DNA of 37,744 nt from an uncultured Eubacteriales bacterium (GTDB lineage Bacteria; Bacillota; Clostridia; Christensenellales; Borkfalkiaceae). The stretch lies in assembly GCA_902465495.1 (NCBI GenBank), contig CABQND010000016.1, forward strand, positions 1-37,744, in the 5' to 3' direction. Position 1 is the first letter of the stretch; each line of letters begins with the position of its first letter. A program made the position numbers and the translations under genes. Positions 1-8,577 of this stretch are shown one piece after another. The notes beneath the pieces are model-generated. The model worked only from the letters and a program-made list of their open reading frames with translations, had not been told where the DNA came from and made no database searches.

Positions 1-28
1 CAAAGTGCGCGGTCGCGGGTACAGCGCG

Positions 29-2137
29 TCAGCCCTGTTTTACACGTTTTATGACATACATACGGCTTTGAATGCAGCCGCTGTTTTCTCGCGTCACATC
101 ATAATTGAATATGCCCGCAAGCGGAATTTCCCCATACATGAGCATATCCCCGCTCGCCGTAAATTGTTTCCCGTCTACACTTACCTCGTACAGTGCGGCA
201 GGATTCAGACCTTTCAATCGGATATACGGATCCGCCATCGCACAGCGTCTCTCTAAAAGATTGACCACAGCGATCGCGCTGTTTTTGTCCTTTGCGACCG
301 TAATAAATCCGGCGCTGCGCTCCCCGTGCAGGCGATACTGATCGCCAAATTGCAACAATTTGCGATTCTCTTTATAGAAAGCGATCTGTTTCGCGATCGC
401 TTCGCTGTCCTCTTTGGAAAGAACGGAAGCATCCAGCTCATAGCCCAGCACGCCGCCGCACGCAACATTGAATCTTGCAAAAATCGGGCTGGAATTCATT
501 GTCTGATGATTCGGGCTCGCCGATACATGTGCCGACATGATCGTCTGCGGATAGCCGTATGACGTACCTTCCTGAATGTCAATCCGTTCGCGCGCATCCG
601 TACAGTCACTCGTCCAATACTGCTGGAAATAACACAGATTGCCCAGATCCAGCCTTCCGCCACCGCCCGCGCAACCTTCAAACAAGACGGACGGGAATTT
701 TTTAACGATGCGCGATACAACGCGGTAATATCCCAGCATATAGCGATGGAAATATTCACCCGCGGGAACCCCTTTGCCGTAGCAATCCGTCATGGAACGG
801 TTGTAATCCCATTTCACATATTCCGCCCCGCTGCGCGAAATGACGTCGCTGATCGTGCGCACGACATAGTTTTGCACCCGCTCGTCCGCAAGATTGAGCA
901 TCAGCTGATGCCGCATGCGCGTGGGCGTCCTTCCCGGAATCTTCATCGCAAAATTGGGGTGCGCGCGGAACAGATCGCTATCTTCGCTGATCATCTCCGG
1001 TTCCACCCAGATACCGAACGAAAGCCCCAGCGCACGGATCTTGTCCGCAAGCTGACCAAGCCCGCCGCCCGTTTTTTCCACGTTATCGTACCAGTCACCC
1101 AACGAACACGTATCGGTGTCGCGCTTTCCGAACCAGCCGTCGTCAAGAACAAACATCTCCGCACCCAACGATTTTGCCGCCGATGCGATCGAAAGAAGTT
1201 TTTCTTCGTTGAAATCAAAATACGTGCCTTCCCAGTTGTTAAAAAGAATGGGACGCTCGCGTTTTTTCCATTTACCACGGACAATGTGCTCGGATACAAA
1301 CGTGTGCATCTGACGGCTCATACTGTCTTCGTCCGGCGCAAAGCACATCACCGCTTCGGGCGTCTGCAACTCCTGCCCCGGCGCAAGCGGCCAATCGAAC
1401 ATATAGTCGTTCATGCCAACGAGCACGCGGAACTTTCCCCCTTCCGTATCGCAGGCAAAAATCTCTTTATGGTTGCCCGAATACACAAGATTAAAGGCAT
1501 AAACACCCTTATCTCCTTTCGCCATAACAAAAGGATTGTTCTGATGGGATGACGAACCGCGCACCGATTCATTACAGAATACACCGCCTTGAATACGACG
1601 CTCTGTCTTATGCCGCTCACGTGCCCATGCGCCTTCAAACGTCACTATGCCGTAATCGATACCGGGCAGATCCATTTGCAAGCTCATAAGCCTTTTCACG
1701 CGGATCTCTTTTTTGGCCCCGTTCACAAGCCGCGCCGAAACCGCGATCACGTCGCAATCTTCAAATACTGTATAAGAAAGATACAAGCTCACTTTTGTGG
1801 GCAGATCGACATATTTCAACTCAACGGTCTTACTCTCGCCATATGAGGAAGGAAGATCGGCAAGCTCGGGCTTTTCCGTGAGAATGCGCGCACGGGAAAA
1901 AGTAAAATCATATGTAGCACCGCCATCCGCATTGCACAAAATCAGATTCGGCTCTGTATAATCCGGATTATGCGGAAAAGACAGAATATTGCGCGAAGGA
2001 TTGCCTTCAAAAATGCCGAAATCGGCAGCAGAACACAGCCTGCGTCCAAAATAGAGATATTCTGCGGTATCCGCTTTTATAACAAGCGTCGTATTTTCGG
2101 TATCCAGACGGATAATAGATCCTTTCTTTTTGATCAT
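29..2137 (-). CDS. GH36 alpha-galactosidase
   Basis: A 702-residue protein with the layout of family GH36 alpha-galactosidases: N-terminal beta-sandwich (about 1-300), catalytic TIM barrel (about 300-620) and a C-terminal beta domain. The nucleophile motif KWDYN puts the catalytic Asp at 444. The acid/base Asp is at 511 in WTSDCTDA, where most relatives have Asn instead of Cys. LDDGWF near 331 and WVEPEM near 377 are further family motifs. No signal peptide is visible, so it should act in the cytoplasm on imported alpha-1,6-galactosides such as melibiose or raffinose-type sugars. Length is close to the usual 700-750. The ATG is preceded by GGGGAG at a rather long distance of about 11 nt. It stands alone here; no transporter is adjacent within the window. 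The family call is firm; the substrate is inferred. Confidence 0.93.
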   Translation of the reverse strand: MIKKKGSIIRLDTENTTLVIKADTAEYLYFGRRLCSAADFGIFEGNPSRNILSFPHNPDYTEPNLILCNADGGATYDFTFSRARILTEKPELADLPSSYGESKTVELKYVDLPTKVSLYLSYTVFEDCDVIAVSARLVNGAKKEIRVKRLMSLQMDLPGIDYGIVTFEGAWARERHKTERRIQGGVFCNESVRGSSSHQNNPFVMAKGDKGVYAFNLVYSGNHKEIFACDTEGGKFRVLVGMNDYMFDWPLAPGQELQTPEAVMCFAPDEDSMSRQMHTFVSEHIVRGKWKKRERPILFNNWEGTYFDFNEEKLLSIASAAKSLGAEMFVLDDGWFGKRDTDTCSLGDWYDNVEKTGGGLGQLADKIRALGLSFGIWVEPEMISEDSDLFRAHPNFAMKIPGRTPTRMRHQLMLNLADERVQNYVVRTISDVISRSGAEYVKWDYNRSMTDCYGKGVPAGEYFHRYMLGYYRVVSRIVKKFPSVLFEGCAGGGGRLDLGNLCYFQQYWTSDCTDARERIDIQEGTSYGYPQTIMSAHVSASPNHQTMNSSPIFARFNVACGGVLGYELDASVLSKEDSEAIAKQIAFYKENRKLLQFGDQYRLHGERSAGFITVAKDKNSAIAVVNLLERRCAMADPYIRLKGLNPAALYEVSVDGKQFTASGDMLMYGEIPLAGIFNYDVTRENSGCIQSRMYVIKRVKQG

Positions 2138-2169
2138 AATAAAAATGACTCCCCTGATTTTGTATGTTC

Positions 2170-2175
2170 AGTATA
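2170..2175 (-). promoter_or_regulatory. Possible -10 box of the alpha-galactosidase gene
   Basis: On the minus strand TATACT lies about 30 nt upstream of the GH36 start codon. No good TTGACA-like -35 is found 16-18 nt upstream, so this is only a weak promoter candidate. Confidence 0.3.
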
Positions 2176-2200
2176 GCATAATTTTTATTTTTTGTATAGT

Positions 2201-2239
2201 AAACGCGGCGCGTTTTTTCTAAAAAATCGCGCCGCGTTT
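2201..2239 (-). terminator. Terminator of the CotF-like gene pair
   Basis: Long inverted repeat with arms AAACGCGGCGCG and CGCGCCGCGTTT. The arms extend inward through six T and six A residues around a CT loop, with one bulged T. It lies just downstream of the stop at 2300 on the minus strand and also insulates the GH36 gene. Confidence 0.75.
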
Positions 2240-2299
2240 ATATGGTTTTTTTCTATTTTGATTGTTCAGTAATCCTTCTTCACACAACATTGAAACTGT

Positions 2300-2596
2300 T
2301 CAGTTTTTCTTTTTAGCGAGTTTTTTTTGCATTTTTTCAAGGTCTTTATACAATTTTTCCGCTGACTTTTCACTCGCCGAAGGCTCTTTTCCGAACAAAT
2401 AATTTTTTTCTTCCAATATGGCACTTAATCCCTCTGCAGCGCTTGCCATACATTCAAAAATGGCTTCTCGCATGCTCCGCGTGAGCCCTTCGCCCAGTGC
2501 CCCGCTATAACACGCGAGAAGATCGCGTTCCGTTTGTTCCAATTCGAAGAGCATATCCTGTACATCCAGGATTTCCGTCTTTTCAGGACTTTTCAT
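2300..2596 (-). CDS. Small CotF-like (ferritin-like helical) protein
   Basis: A 98-residue, mostly helical protein. The stretch DMLFELEQTERDLLACYS, followed by a second amphipathic helix, resembles the Coat F domain found in spore-coat-type proteins of Firmicutes. The C-terminus is Lys-rich (EKMQKKLAKKKN). I chose the ATG at 2596 because GGAGG lies just upstream. This start overlaps the end of the preceding gene by 14 bp, which suggests translational coupling. There is no signal peptide and no cysteine-rich or metal-binding motif that I can name. The family resemblance is from pattern only; a role in sporulation would be inference. Confidence 0.5.
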   Translation of the reverse strand: MKSPEKTEILDVQDMLFELEQTERDLLACYSGALGEGLTRSMREAIFECMASAAEGLSAILEEKNYLFGKEPSASEKSAEKLYKDLEKMQKKLAKKKN

Positions 2597-2813
2597 TCGA
2601 TTCTTCCTCCCCCAATCCGCGCTCACATTTTAACGCACGAAGAAGAGTTCCAAACCTCGCTTCATGTCCGTCCGCAAGTTTTTCAAGACGCGCGGCAAAC
2701 GATGCATCCAAAATATGCACCGCATAATTACGGATTCGCTGACATGCCTCATATTCCGCATAAAACAGCCGCGCCAAAGCAGCCGATTCCTGCTCGTTTA
2801 TCTGACAAAACAT
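2583..2813 (-). CDS. Small helical protein, partner of the CotF-like protein
   Basis: A 76-residue acidic, helical protein (MFCQINEQESAALARLFY at the start). It has the two-helix pattern seen in CotF-like and other small ferritin-like proteins and looks like a paralogue of its downstream neighbour. The ATG at 2813 is preceded by GGAGGG at good spacing; a longer frame to 2852 lacks such a site. Its stop codon overlaps the start of the downstream gene, so the two are probably co-translated. No promoter was recognised. Function unknown; the CotF-like suggestion is weak. Confidence 0.5.
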   Translation of the reverse strand: MFCQINEQESAALARLFYAEYEACQRIRNYAVHILDASFAARLEKLADGHEARFGTLLRALKCERGLGEEESNEKS

Positions 2814-2854
2814 ATTTCCCTCCGCATGCAGTATGCGCCGCATTGCCTGCATTT

Positions 2855-2895
2855 ATGCTAAAAAGCTCCCGTCGCAACGGAAGCTTTTTTAGCAT
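2855..2895 (-). terminator. Terminator after the P-type ATPase
   Basis: Nearly perfect inverted repeat built on GCTAAAAAGCT and AGCTTTTTTAGC with inner CCGT/ACGG pairs. It begins 9 nt after the ATPase stop at 2904. The symmetry means it could also act on the other strand. Confidence 0.7.
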
Positions 2896-2903
2896 CAACG
2901 AAT

Positions 2904-5618
2904 TTAATTTACAAGTTGTTCCCCGCGCGCACGAGCATGACTGCGCCGAATACGCACAAAAATTTTGGAAATTTCAACTGCCAAAAGCGGGAACAGCGCC
3001 AATCCGATACAAATCAACCATTCCTGCCACCCGATATACACCAGTTCGAAGAGTTTCATAAACGGCGGCACGAATACCACGAGTGCAACAATTGCCGCAG
3101 AAATGACCATCGCGCCAAACAAATATTTGTTGTGACCCTGTCCGCGCTTAAATACAGAATCGTAGTTAGAACGCTGATTAAGCGCATGCGCAAGCTGGGA
3201 CAGAGAAAGTACGATAAACGTCATCGTCATGGCCTCGGGATGATTCTTATACACAAGCATCCCGATAAAATATGCAGCAAGAGCAGAAGCCGAAATAAAC
3301 AAGCCGTGCAATATAATGCGGTAAATCATGCCCCGCTCAAAGAGTGTCCCGCTCCGCACCGGTTTTTGCTTCATTACGTTGGAATCGGCAGGATCAATAC
3401 CCAGCGCCACCGCGGGAAGCGAATCTGTCGCAAGATTGATCAAAAGGATGTGCACGGCGAGAATAGGCATTTGCCAGCCGAAAACAACAGCAAGAAGCAG
3501 AATTAAGATTTCCGATATATTGCCTGCGACAAGAAACTGGATTACTTTCTGAATGTTGCGGTATACACGCCGTCCTTCGCGGATCGCATACTCGATCGTC
3601 GTGAAATTATCGTCCAACAGAATCATGTCCGCCGCATCTTTCGCAACATCCGTGCCCGTGATGCCCATCGCTACGCCAATATCCGCCTCTTTCAGCGCAG
3701 GCGAATCGTTTACACCGTCACCCGTCATCGCCGCAATCTCACCCGTACGTTTCAGTGACTGAATAATGCGCAATTTATCCGAAGGCGATACGCGCGCAAA
3801 GACAACGCAATCCTTGACCGCTTTGTCCAGATCTTCATCGCTCATATCGTCCAGCTCACTGCCCGAAATGACTGTATTTCCCTCACGAAAAATGTGCAGT
3901 TGCTTCGCGATCGCCATCGCAGTGACTTTATGGTCACCCGTGATCATAACAACGCGAATGCCTGCTTCATGACAAGTCTCGACTGCCTTGATGACCTCTT
4001 TGCGCGGCGGATCGATCATACCCACAACACCGATAAACGTCATATCCGTTTCCAGGTCCGCCGTTTCGTCTTCAGGAGCCTCTTTCCATTCCCGCACCGC
4101 AAAACCGAGCACGCGCAGAGCTTCTTCGCTCATACCGTTGCAGACTTTAAGAATCTGCTCTCGATCCGCATCCGTCATAGCACGCACACCGCTTGCCGTA
4201 CGATACTTTGTACATAGAGGAAGCATCTCATCTACGGCACCCTTCGTGAACGCCCTCAGTTTCCCGCCCATATCATTAAGCACTGTCATGCGCTTGCGGT
4301 CAGAATCAAAAGGCTGCTCAAATATGCGCGGGTTGGCATCTTCAAATGCCTCGGAATCAATTTCAAACTTCTCCGCAAACAGAACCAATGCACCCTCTGT
4401 CGGATCGCCGAGAATGTTTTCCGGATTGTCCGGATCCTTCTTGGCATTGACGCAAAGCGCACACCCTTCCAATAAATCCCGATACACATCCGGTGCATAT
4501 TTGGCGGATACGTCTGCGGCATTTGTGACACTTCCTTGTAAAAAATCATCGCCCACCGCAAGGTGTGTGACCGTCATCTTATTGAGCGTAAGCGTTCCCG
4601 TTTTATCACAGCATACAACCGAAGCACTGCCCAGCGTCTCCACCGCAGGAAGACTTTTGACAAGAGCGTTCTGTTTTGCCATCCGCTGAACACCCAGCGC
4701 CATAATAATGGTTGAAGTAGCAGGCAGACCTTCCGGAATAATGGAGATGGCCAGCGAAATTGCAATAAAAATGTAATTGACCCAAGCGTCCCAGCCGTCA
4801 CGGATCATACCGATCGCAAAAATCAAAACGCAAACGATCAACCCCACGACACTGAGTATTTTTCCCACTGAATTGAGCTTGCGTTTCATGGGGGTATCGA
4901 AGTCGTCCTGCTCATCCAAAAGATTTGCAATTTTGCCGACTTCGGTATTCATGCCTGTACCGACAACAACGCCCGTTGCATTTCCGTACATTACAACCGA
5001 GGAACTGTACGCCATATTGACGCGGTCGCCGAGCGGCGCATCCTCCGCCAATACAGTCGGACCATCCTTTTCCGAAGGAACACTTTCGCCTGTCAGCGCA
5101 GCTTCCTGTACCTTCAGATTGGAATCTTGTATAATGCGGATATCCGCAGGAACAATACAACCGTCTTCCAGATAAACAATATCCCCCGGGACAAGATCGC
5201 TTGCCGGAACAACACTTTCTTCCCCTTCACGGTATACTCGTGCCGTCGGAGCAGTCATGTTTTTAAGTGCTTCCAAGGCATTGGCCGCTTTCTTTTCCTG
5301 TACCACCCCGATCGTCGCGTTCAGTGCAATAACCACCAAAATCACGATACATTCGGCAAGCCCCTCATCTTCTATAAAATACATGACAAGCGAAAACGCC
5401 GCCGCAATCAAAAGTATGATCACCATGACGTCCGTCAACTGCTGCCAGATCATCTTTCCGATGCTCTTGGGCGGTTTCTGCCGCAATGTGTTTTTGCCGT
5501 ATTCATTCAGCCGTTTTGCGGCTTCGGCATCGCTCAGCCCCTCTTCGCTCGTCCCGAGAATTTTCTCAGCCTCTTCACAGGACATTGCATGCCAGTTTGT
5601 TCGGTGTTTGTCTTCCAT
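2904..5618 (-). CDS. P-type (PIIA/B-like) Ca2+ or Mn2+ transporting ATPase
   Basis: A 904-residue ATPase that exports a divalent cation from the cytoplasm. Visible elements in order: N-terminal cation-ATPase segment, TGES (176-179, actuator), IIPEGLP (293-299, TM4 ligand site), DKTGTLT with the phosphorylated Asp at 338, and TGDGVNDSPAL in the P domain. In TM5, GNISEIL keeps the Asn and Glu of the SERCA site. In TM6, INLATDSLP keeps Asn, Thr and Asp. The site-II residues therefore look intact, as in bacterial Ca2+ ATPases, some of which transport Mn2+. GGAGGAG is unusually far (about 15-17 nt) from the ATG and no better start is seen. Transcription seems to start at a consensus promoter near 5800, leaving a leader of about 157 nt. 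Ion choice is uncertain. Confidence 0.9.
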   Translation of the reverse strand: MEDKHRTNWHAMSCEEAEKILGTSEEGLSDAEAAKRLNEYGKNTLRQKPPKSIGKMIWQQLTDVMVIILLIAAAFSLVMYFIEDEGLAECIVILVVIALNATIGVVQEKKAANALEALKNMTAPTARVYREGEESVVPASDLVPGDIVYLEDGCIVPADIRIIQDSNLKVQEAALTGESVPSEKDGPTVLAEDAPLGDRVNMAYSSSVVMYGNATGVVVGTGMNTEVGKIANLLDEQDDFDTPMKRKLNSVGKILSVVGLIVCVLIFAIGMIRDGWDAWVNYIFIAISLAISIIPEGLPATSTIIMALGVQRMAKQNALVKSLPAVETLGSASVVCCDKTGTLTLNKMTVTHLAVGDDFLQGSVTNAADVSAKYAPDVYRDLLEGCALCVNAKKDPDNPENILGDPTEGALVLFAEKFEIDSEAFEDANPRIFEQPFDSDRKRMTVLNDMGGKLRAFTKGAVDEMLPLCTKYRTASGVRAMTDADREQILKVCNGMSEEALRVLGFAVREWKEAPEDETADLETDMTFIGVVGMIDPPRKEVIKAVETCHEAGIRVVMITGDHKVTAMAIAKQLHIFREGNTVISGSELDDMSDEDLDKAVKDCVVFARVSPSDKLRIIQSLKRTGEIAAMTGDGVNDSPALKEADIGVAMGITGTDVAKDAADMILLDDNFTTIEYAIREGRRVYRNIQKVIQFLVAGNISEILILLLAVVFGWQMPILAVHILLINLATDSLPAVALGIDPADSNVMKQKPVRSGTLFERGMIYRIILHGLFISASALAAYFIGMLVYKNHPEAMTMTFIVLSLSQLAHALNQRSNYDSVFKRGQGHNKYLFGAMVISAAIVALVVFVPPFMKLFELVYIGWQEWLICIGLALFPLLAVEISKIFVRIRRSHARARGEQLVN

Positions 5619-5648
5619 AATCTTTGGGAAAAACTCCTCCTATAAAAA

Positions 5649-5692
5649 ATTATAACACAAAAAGACATAGCCTATACGGTTATGCCTTGTGC
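5649..5692 (-). promoter_or_regulatory. Leader hairpin and second promoter of the Ca/Mn-ATPase gene
   Basis: On the minus strand AAGGCATA pairs with TATGTCTT around an 11-nt loop, and the hairpin is followed by TTTTTGTG. This resembles an intrinsic terminator inside the leader. Directly after it comes TGTTATAAT (5657-5649), a good extended -10, placing a possible second start just ahead of AGGAGGAG. Either attenuation or a second promoter could apply. A further hairpin (CGGCG/CGCCG) lies near 5720-5750. Confidence 0.45.
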
Positions 5693-5782
5693 TTTAAAAT
5701 TTCTGTTCAATTTTTGGATTTGCGGCGGAACTGTCGCCGTCGTCGCCTTTCATTCATGTTCCCCTTATTGAAAATCAAATTT

Positions 5783-5811
5783 ATTATATAATATATTTGA
5801 AAAACTGTCAA
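5783..5811 (-). promoter_or_regulatory. Consensus sigmaA promoter of the Ca/Mn-ATPase gene
   Basis: On the minus strand TTGACA (5811-5806), a 17-nt spacer and TATAAT (5788-5783) match the housekeeping consensus exactly. The predicted start is near 5776. Confidence 0.85.
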
Positions 5812-5856
5812 ATATTTCTATTCATTTTTTTACTGCCTTATTTAATAATTTAAAAT

Positions 5857-5880
5857 CCGCCGTGCTATTCTGCACGGCGG
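5857..5880 (-). terminator. Terminator of the zinc-ATPase operon
   Basis: Perfect 9-bp stem CCGCCGTGC/GCACGGCGG with a 6-nt loop, located 20 nt after the ATPase stop and followed on the minus strand by ATTTTAAATTATT. Confidence 0.8.
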
Positions 5881-5900
5881 CTATACTTCTTTTTGCTCTG

Positions 5901-7865
5901 TTATGCTTGCAAAGCCGATTTGCCAACCGCATCCGTAATGTTTTCTGCCCCTTTGTAACGGGTGTTCACACGCATCGCGTTAAGAATAGCCAACACAGCA
6001 ACACCAACGTCGCCAAACACAGCCACCCACATGTTTGCAAAACCAAGCGCAGAAAGTACGAGTATTGCAAGTTTTACTACGATACAGAAAACAATATTTT
6101 CAAATACGATCCTCATTGTCCTGCGCGCAATACGCTTTGCAAGAGGCAAACAGCGCAAGTCATCTTTCATTAACACAATATCCGCCGCCTCGATCGCCGC
6201 GTCACTCCCGACACCTCCCATTGCTATGCCGATATCCGAACGCATAAGCACCGGTGCGTCATTGATACCATCGCCCACGAAACAAAGCGCGCTCTTTTTC
6301 GGTTTCTCATTGAGAAGCTTCTCCACTTCTTCCACTTTGTTTTGCGGAAGAAGAGATGCTTTATATTGAGTCACCCCAACCTCTTCCGCTACACGCTTTG
6401 CAATGACGCCATTATCGCCCGTAAGCATGACTGTTCGACACCCCATTCCATTCAGAGAATTGATCACTTGTCTCGACTCTGTTTTTAATTCATCGCTAAT
6501 AAGGATAGCTCCGATAAATTCCTTGCCTCGAGCAACATATACAACAGTGCCTGTGCCTTCTTCCCTTAAAAAGGAGATGCCTTTTTCCTGCATTAGTTTC
6601 TCATTTCCACAATAAATAATGTCATCGTCCTTTTCCGCAGCAACCCCTCTTCCCGCGAGCGCCGTAAGCGTGTAGCCCTCCTCCGCTTCTTTTCCGTAGC
6701 AGAGCGCAATCGACCGCGCGATCGGATGATCGGAATCGCGTTCGGCTATCGCCGCCAAATGCAAGATCTCATCGCTGCGCTCTGCGGGCGATATCTTTGT
6801 CACCGCAAAATTTCCCTTAGTCAGCGTGCCTGTCTTATCGAACACAAATATATCAGCGCAATCAAACTTTTCCAAATAATTGGAACCTTTCACGAGAATA
6901 CCGCTTCTCGACGCCGCTCCTAATCCTGCAAAAAAGGAAAGCGGAATGGAAATAACAAGCGCACACGGGCAAGACACTACCAAAAAACTCAGCGCCCGAT
7001 ATATCCAGACCGACCACGCAGAAGTGATCAATCCCGGTATGATCGCCAAAAGCACAGCTATACCCACTACGGCAGGCGTATAATATCTCGCAAATTTTGT
7101 GATAAAATTTTCGGCTTTGGATTTTTGCTCGGATGCATTTTCGACAAGATCGAGAATTTTCGTAACCGTGCAATCATAAAATTCTCGCTCAACACGCACT
7201 TCCAACTGAGACGAAAGATTTACACTCCCGCTGATCACCGCATCGCCAACCCCCACTTCACGCGGCAACGATTCTCCGGTCAGTGCACGCGTATCCAAAA
7301 CCGACGCCCCATTTTCTATCTTACCGTCCAAAGGTACCCTCTCGCCGGGGTTAACCAAAATCAGCTCCCCTGCTTTCACTTCGGAAGGATCTACAATCAT
7401 TATTTCCCCGTTCCGCCGAACATTTGCCACGTCGGGACGAATATCCATCAGCGCCGCAATGGATTGCCGCGATTTGCCCGTAGCAAAATCCTGAAAAAAT
7501 TCCCCGACTTGATAAAAGAGCAATACGGCACAGGCTTCGTCAAACCCCTCGATCTCTTGTCCTGTCACCCCACGAAAAATTGCAAGCGAAAATGCGCCGA
7601 TCGTCGCAAAACACATCAAAAAGTTTTCATCCAGCACCTGACCGTGTGCAATATTGCGCACGGCCCGCCATAAAACATCATATCCGATCGCAAGATAAAT
7701 GATAAGATATAAAGCAAACGGGAACAGCCACGCCGCCTTTCCCGGAAATACACTTCCAAGCCCCACAATCTTATCCGCCGTAAACACAGCGGCAAATGCC
7801 ACGAGCGCAACGATAATCCTGATCAGCTGTTTTTTTTCTTTTCTCGATAAAATCTTCTTGTCCAT
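5901..7865 (-). CDS. PIB-type Zn2+/Cd2+ exporting ATPase
   Basis: A 654-residue heavy-metal ATPase. TGES is at 197-200, the metal-site CPC at 299-301, and DKTGTLT gives the phosphorylated Asp at 343. GDGINDAPVL marks the hinge. The last two membrane helices carry VVKLAIL (Lys) and GDVGVAV (DxG). CPC plus Lys plus DxG is the signature of Zn/Cd/Pb exporters (ZntA/CadA, PIB-2) rather than Cu exporters. The usual N-terminal HMA domain is missing; it is encoded as a separate small protein 13 nt upstream. The repressor gene next to it carries a zinc-type sensor site, which supports zinc as the main substrate. Gene order on the minus strand is repressor, HMA protein, ATPase. Confidence 0.92.
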   Translation of the reverse strand: MDKKILSRKEKKQLIRIIVALVAFAAVFTADKIVGLGSVFPGKAAWLFPFALYLIIYLAIGYDVLWRAVRNIAHGQVLDENFLMCFATIGAFSLAIFRGVTGQEIEGFDEACAVLLFYQVGEFFQDFATGKSRQSIAALMDIRPDVANVRRNGEIMIVDPSEVKAGELILVNPGERVPLDGKIENGASVLDTRALTGESLPREVGVGDAVISGSVNLSSQLEVRVEREFYDCTVTKILDLVENASEQKSKAENFITKFARYYTPAVVGIAVLLAIIPGLITSAWSVWIYRALSFLVVSCPCALVISIPLSFFAGLGAASRSGILVKGSNYLEKFDCADIFVFDKTGTLTKGNFAVTKISPAERSDEILHLAAIAERDSDHPIARSIALCYGKEAEEGYTLTALAGRGVAAEKDDDIIYCGNEKLMQEKGISFLREEGTGTVVYVARGKEFIGAILISDELKTESRQVINSLNGMGCRTVMLTGDNGVIAKRVAEEVGVTQYKASLLPQNKVEEVEKLLNEKPKKSALCFVGDGINDAPVLMRSDIGIAMGGVGSDAAIEAADIVLMKDDLRCLPLAKRIARRTMRIVFENIVFCIVVKLAILVLSALGFANMWVAVFGDVGVAVLAILNAMRVNTRYKGAENITDAVGKSALQA

Positions 7866-7878
7866 ATTCGCTCCGTTT

Positions 7879-8097
7879 TTACAGCAAAATCCTACAATCC
7901 GGCTCCACCTTCCTGCACTGCTTTACGACCTTTCGCATCAGTTCATCAAACCCTGCTTCCTCTGCTTCAATCGTCAGCTTCTGCGTCAAAAAATTTACGC
8001 GCACAGAAATAACCCCTTCCAGCTTCGCAATCGCACGTTCCATTTTTGCTGCACAATTCGCGCAGTCCAAATCTTCCATATTATAAACTTTTTTCAT
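7879..8097 (-). CDS. Free-standing HMA-domain metal-binding protein
   Basis: A 72-residue protein consisting of one heavy-metal-associated domain. The motif LDCANCA gives metal-binding Cys12 and Cys15. Asp before the first Cys is typical of HMA domains of Zn/Cd ATPases rather than Cu chaperones. It sits 13 nt upstream of the ATPase that lacks this domain, so the two together reconstitute a normal ZntA/CadA layout. AGGAG lies 8 nt before the ATG. It probably hands metal to the ATPase or senses cytosolic metal for it. A fission of an ancestral HMA-ATPase gene is likely but not proven. A third cysteine near the C-terminus (EPDCRILL) is not part of the standard site. Confidence 0.88.
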   Translation of the reverse strand: MKKVYNMEDLDCANCAAKMERAIAKLEGVISVRVNFLTQKLTIEAEEAGFDELMRKVVKQCRKVEPDCRILL

Positions 8098-8142
8098 ACA
8101 AAACGCTCCTATTACGCAATTTTATATCTTTATATTTTATAA

Positions 8143-8158
8143 TTGAACAAATATTCAA
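8143..8158 (-). promoter_or_regulatory. SmtB/CzrA-type operator before the HMA-ATPase genes
   Basis: TTGAACAAATATTCAA fits the ArsR/SmtB family operator pattern TGAAyAnnTrTTCA with one mismatch in symmetry. On the minus strand it reads TTGAATATTTGTTCAA and would overlap a possible -35 (TTGAAT) with a TATAAA-like -10 about 18 nt on. This suggests an internal metal-controlled promoter. Confidence 0.65.
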
Positions 8159-8183
8159 GTAAACGGTAAAAAATCTCTTTGTC

Positions 8184-8525
8184 TTAATCACGTTCGTTAA
8201 TGTGTGTTAAGCCGCAATCAAGAATCTGCGTTACGTGTTCATCATCCAAAGAATATTTCACTTCTTTGCCTTGCTTTGCGCCCTTGACAAGCTTTGCTCC
8301 ACGCAATATCCTCAATTGATGCGAAACTGCGGACACACTCATCCCTAAAATTTCCGCAATCTCCCCCACGTATAAATCACTTATACGCAGACAACCAAGA
8401 ATCTTAGTGCGCGTGGAATCCCCAAACACTTTAAACACTTCCGCAAGATCGTAAATTAAATCGTCATCGGGAAGTTGTGCCCGCACTTGCGCGACAGTTT
8501 TATTTTCTTTCGCATTCTCTTCCAT
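8184..8525 (-). CDS. ArsR/SmtB-family zinc-responsive repressor
   Basis: A 113-residue winged-helix repressor (recognition helix around SVSAVSHQLRILR, 63-75). The alpha-5 zinc-site pattern D-X-H-X10-H-X2-E is exactly present as Asp95, His97, His108 and Glu111, as in SmtB. The alpha-3 position that holds ELCVCD in CadC-type sensors reads DLYVGE here and has no cysteine. From family knowledge this predicts a Zn2+ (Co2+) sensor that releases DNA when zinc binds, rather than a Cd/Pb sensor. Its target sites are visible upstream of itself and between it and the HMA gene. It heads the operon and should be autoregulated. Confidence 0.9.
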   Translation of the reverse strand: MEENAKENKTVAQVRAQLPDDDLIYDLAEVFKVFGDSTRTKILGCLRISDLYVGEIAEILGMSVSAVSHQLRILRGAKLVKGAKQGKEVKYSLDDEHVTQILDCGLTHINERD

Positions 8526-8540
8526 CTCTTTTCTTCCCTG

Positions 8541-8577
8541 CTATTATTTGAACAATTCTTCAATTGTTCAATAATAG
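8541..8577 (-). promoter_or_regulatory. Extended operator of the zinc repressor gene
   Basis: A 37-bp nearly perfect inverted repeat whose arms are CTATTATTTGAACAATT and AATTGTTCAATAATAG, with one unpaired T. It contains TGAACA/TGTTCA half sites typical of SmtB/CzrA operators. It covers the predicted transcription start, so repressor binding would block its own gene. Confidence 0.75.

Noticed and set aside
746..1552. Open frame of 268 codons on the plus strand
   Set aside because: Shadow frame across the GH36 gene; low-complexity Arg/His composition and no start signal.
5619..5776. yybP-ykoY manganese riboswitch before the ATPase
   Set aside because: AAGGGGAACATG is superficially like the first loop, but the second conserved segment and the four-way layout are not found.
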